Shown here piece by piece: positions 62,670 to 64,000 of a stretch of DNA of 64,000 nt (within the stretch, counting starts at the first letter, position 1; each line of letters starts with the position of its first letter). The notes under the pieces are model-generated. The model was not told the DNA's origin, ran no database searches, and saw nothing but the letters and a program-made list of their open reading frames with translations. The position numbers and the translations under genes were made by a program. The stretch spans positions 62,001 through 126,000 of the forward strand of contig NZ_BAAAZE010000005.1 of assembly GCF_039536745.1 (NCBI RefSeq), read 5' to 3'. The stretch is from Actimicrobium antarcticum (GTDB taxonomy: Bacteria > Pseudomonadota > Gammaproteobacteria > Burkholderiales > Burkholderiaceae_D).

Positions 62670-63917
62670 TCAATGGAAATGTGTCGCGCCTTGCGGTGCA
62701 TCTTCCGGCATTTCGGCATGCACCAGTTCGGCTTCCGGATCAGGAAACATCGGTGCGCCGCAATCCTCGCAGAACTCCAGCGGGAAACGATCGGGATGCG
62801 TGATGATGTTGGTCACGCCGGCATCGCGCAGCAGGGTGGTGATTTCTTCCAGCGGGGTTGGCATCGGCACTTCGCCGGCCGCGAGGCGTTGCAATGGCAG
62901 GGCGTCGGTGTCGGCCAGATTTTCTTCATCTTCTTCGCCATACAGCGGCCACACTACGCCATACACCACGTCCGTATTGTCACTGGTGCTAAAGCCGATC
63001 CGGTATTCATCAGCGCGGCCATTGACGGTGTCTTCACCGAAACTGCCGATGCTGGCCTGCAGTTTGCTGGCGTCGATCGACAGGGTGTGATTCAGAAAAT
63101 GTACGGCGGCATTGATCGATGCCGGGCGGATCTGGCGGTCGCCTTCGCGGCAGGCCACGTAATACGCTTCTGGCAGCAATAACTCGATACCGCAACCGGG
63201 CAACAAACGCGTGATGGTGGGCATTGCCTGCGCTTGCCAGTGGACCAGTGCGGCGTCACGGTCGGCCAGGTCCATCGAGGCTTGCCAGCGCATCAGCGGC
63301 GCGCCGGCCGGCACCACCACGACCGCCAGCAGGTAGCGGGTATCGGCCAGGAACGGGGCAGTTTCGGGTGCGGCAGTGGGTGTGCGCAACACGGTGCCTT
63401 TCAATGCGGCCTGCGCCAGGCGCTGGGTCACGGTCCAGGCTTCGACATGCGAACGCGGCAACTGGTCGATCGCAAACAGCGTCGGCGCCATCGCCAGCTT
63501 CACGTTCGGTGCCAGCAAGTGGGCATTCAGATGGGCTGACAGGGTCTGCACCACGTCCGCTGCAATTGGGCCGGAGGCAATCGAAAAACGGGTCCATGCA
63601 AGGATAGGCACGGCCAGCAGCAACGCGTCATACAGTTCGTCGTCGATCTCGATGACGGCAGATTCGCTGTTGGCCTCGGCCGCTTCCATCAGTGCATCGT
63701 AGGCATTCGCATCGGACTGGAACAGATGGTCGAGCGCGCCATCGATGGTGTCCTGATGATCGGCCTTGAGCAGCTTCTGGAGCAGTGCGTCGAGCTGGCT
63801 TTCCCAGCCGCGCTCTTCGATGCGGCTGGCGGACAGGACCACGGCTGACGCAAAGGTGGCGAGGCGCTGGCTGTCTGCGGAAAGTTTGTGAGAACCGGTT
63901 TTGGTTTGACGACGCAT
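62670..63917 (-). CDS. DUF2863 family protein
   Basis: 415 residues, soluble, acidic C-terminus. From memory this is the Burkholderiales-specific DUF2863 family. Its C-terminal FCEDCGAPMFPDPEAELVHAEMPED is the recognisable signature and its two Cys could bind metal. Long middle segment with LLAVVVVPAGAPLMRWQ and GCGIELLLPEAYYVACREGD. Function unknown. No clear ribosome-binding site before the ATG at 63917. Confidence 0.82.
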   Translation of the reverse strand: MRRQTKTGSHKLSADSQRLATFASAVVLSASRIEERGWESQLDALLQKLLKADHQDTIDGALDHLFQSDANAYDALMEAAEANSESAVIEIDDELYDALLLAVPILAWTRFSIASGPIAADVVQTLSAHLNAHLLAPNVKLAMAPTLFAIDQLPRSHVEAWTVTQRLAQAALKGTVLRTPTAAPETAPFLADTRYLLAVVVVPAGAPLMRWQASMDLADRDAALVHWQAQAMPTITRLLPGCGIELLLPEAYYVACREGDRQIRPASINAAVHFLNHTLSIDASKLQASIGSFGEDTVNGRADEYRIGFSTSDNTDVVYGVVWPLYGEEDEENLADTDALPLQRLAAGEVPMPTPLEEITTLLRDAGVTNIITHPDRFPLEFCEDCGAPMFPDPEAELVHAEMPEDAPQGATHFH

Positions 63918-64000
63918 GAGGGGCTTGGAGTGGCAGGGACGAAGCTTCGTATTGTAGTGGATTCGGTGGGTTGTCGCGACGCTAACTGCGCAGCCATTGC

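Overview
The window looks like a GC-rich chromosomal segment of a betaproteobacterium of the order Burkholderiales, most likely family Oxalobacteraceae. The basis is gene content (a DUF2863 protein, a PedF/PedG-type quinoprotein partner set, an E. coli-like YcaO, a complete cco operon with an FNR/ANR regulator) and general codon style. Identification is from remembered protein families, not from a search. There is no rRNA, CRISPR array, prophage or transposase gene. There is one tRNA gene, tRNA-Pro(GGG).

Layout. (1) 1-10.4 kb: lactate permease, glyoxylate carboligase with a divergent LysR regulator, a fasciclin protein, and two candidate type III effectors: a tyrosine-phosphatase-like protein whose catalytic Cys is Ser, and an ankyrin-repeat protein. 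Both lie downstream of sequences resembling HrpL ('hrp') boxes. (2) 10.4-30.6 kb: a periplasmic alcohol-oxidation region. It holds a PqqU/YncD-like TonB receptor, a YVTN beta-propeller protein, cytochrome b561, aldehyde dehydrogenase, DUF779, a PQQ alcohol dehydrogenase with the Asp-Tyr-Asp motif of lanthanide-dependent enzymes, an AcoR-type sigma-54 activator, cytochrome c550 PedF, a PedG-like binding protein, a porin, a NosR-like flavo-iron-sulfur membrane protein and ApbE. Aldehyde dehydrogenase, alcohol dehydrogenase and pedF each have a perfect TGGCAC-N5-TTGC promoter, and the porin has one with a single mismatch. No PQQ biosynthesis gene is visible. (3) 30.7-51.3 kb: a microaerobic region. 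It holds two Aer-like chemoreceptors around a CheY-like protein, hemN, a SafE-like protein, ccoI, ccoS, an ABC exporter, ccoNOQP, ccoG, ccoH and an FNR-type regulator. FNR/ANR boxes precede both receptors, hemN and ccoN. (4) 51.4-64 kb: YcaO, a REC-PAS protein without an output domain, a second Crp/Fnr protein, an OmpA-like protein, an ice-binding-like lipoprotein, tRNA-Pro, an M14 carboxypeptidase, a third chemoreceptor and DUF2863.

The most unusual feature is a family of giant palindromic intergenic elements, four copies (about 14.31-15.15, 19.68-21.17, 24.78-25.92 and 43.26-44.38 kb). Each has two inverted arms (327 bp each in the cleanest copy) around a centre that carries a 12-bp tandem repeat. 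Each arm contains its own long hairpin. Left-arm and right-arm hairpin stems differ in sequence but each remains self-complementary, which suggests selection on structure. All four copies have the same orientation, three of them separate blocks of the alcohol-oxidation region, and two carry a nested ~80-bp palindromic insert in a hairpin loop. Many spurious reading frames arise inside them.
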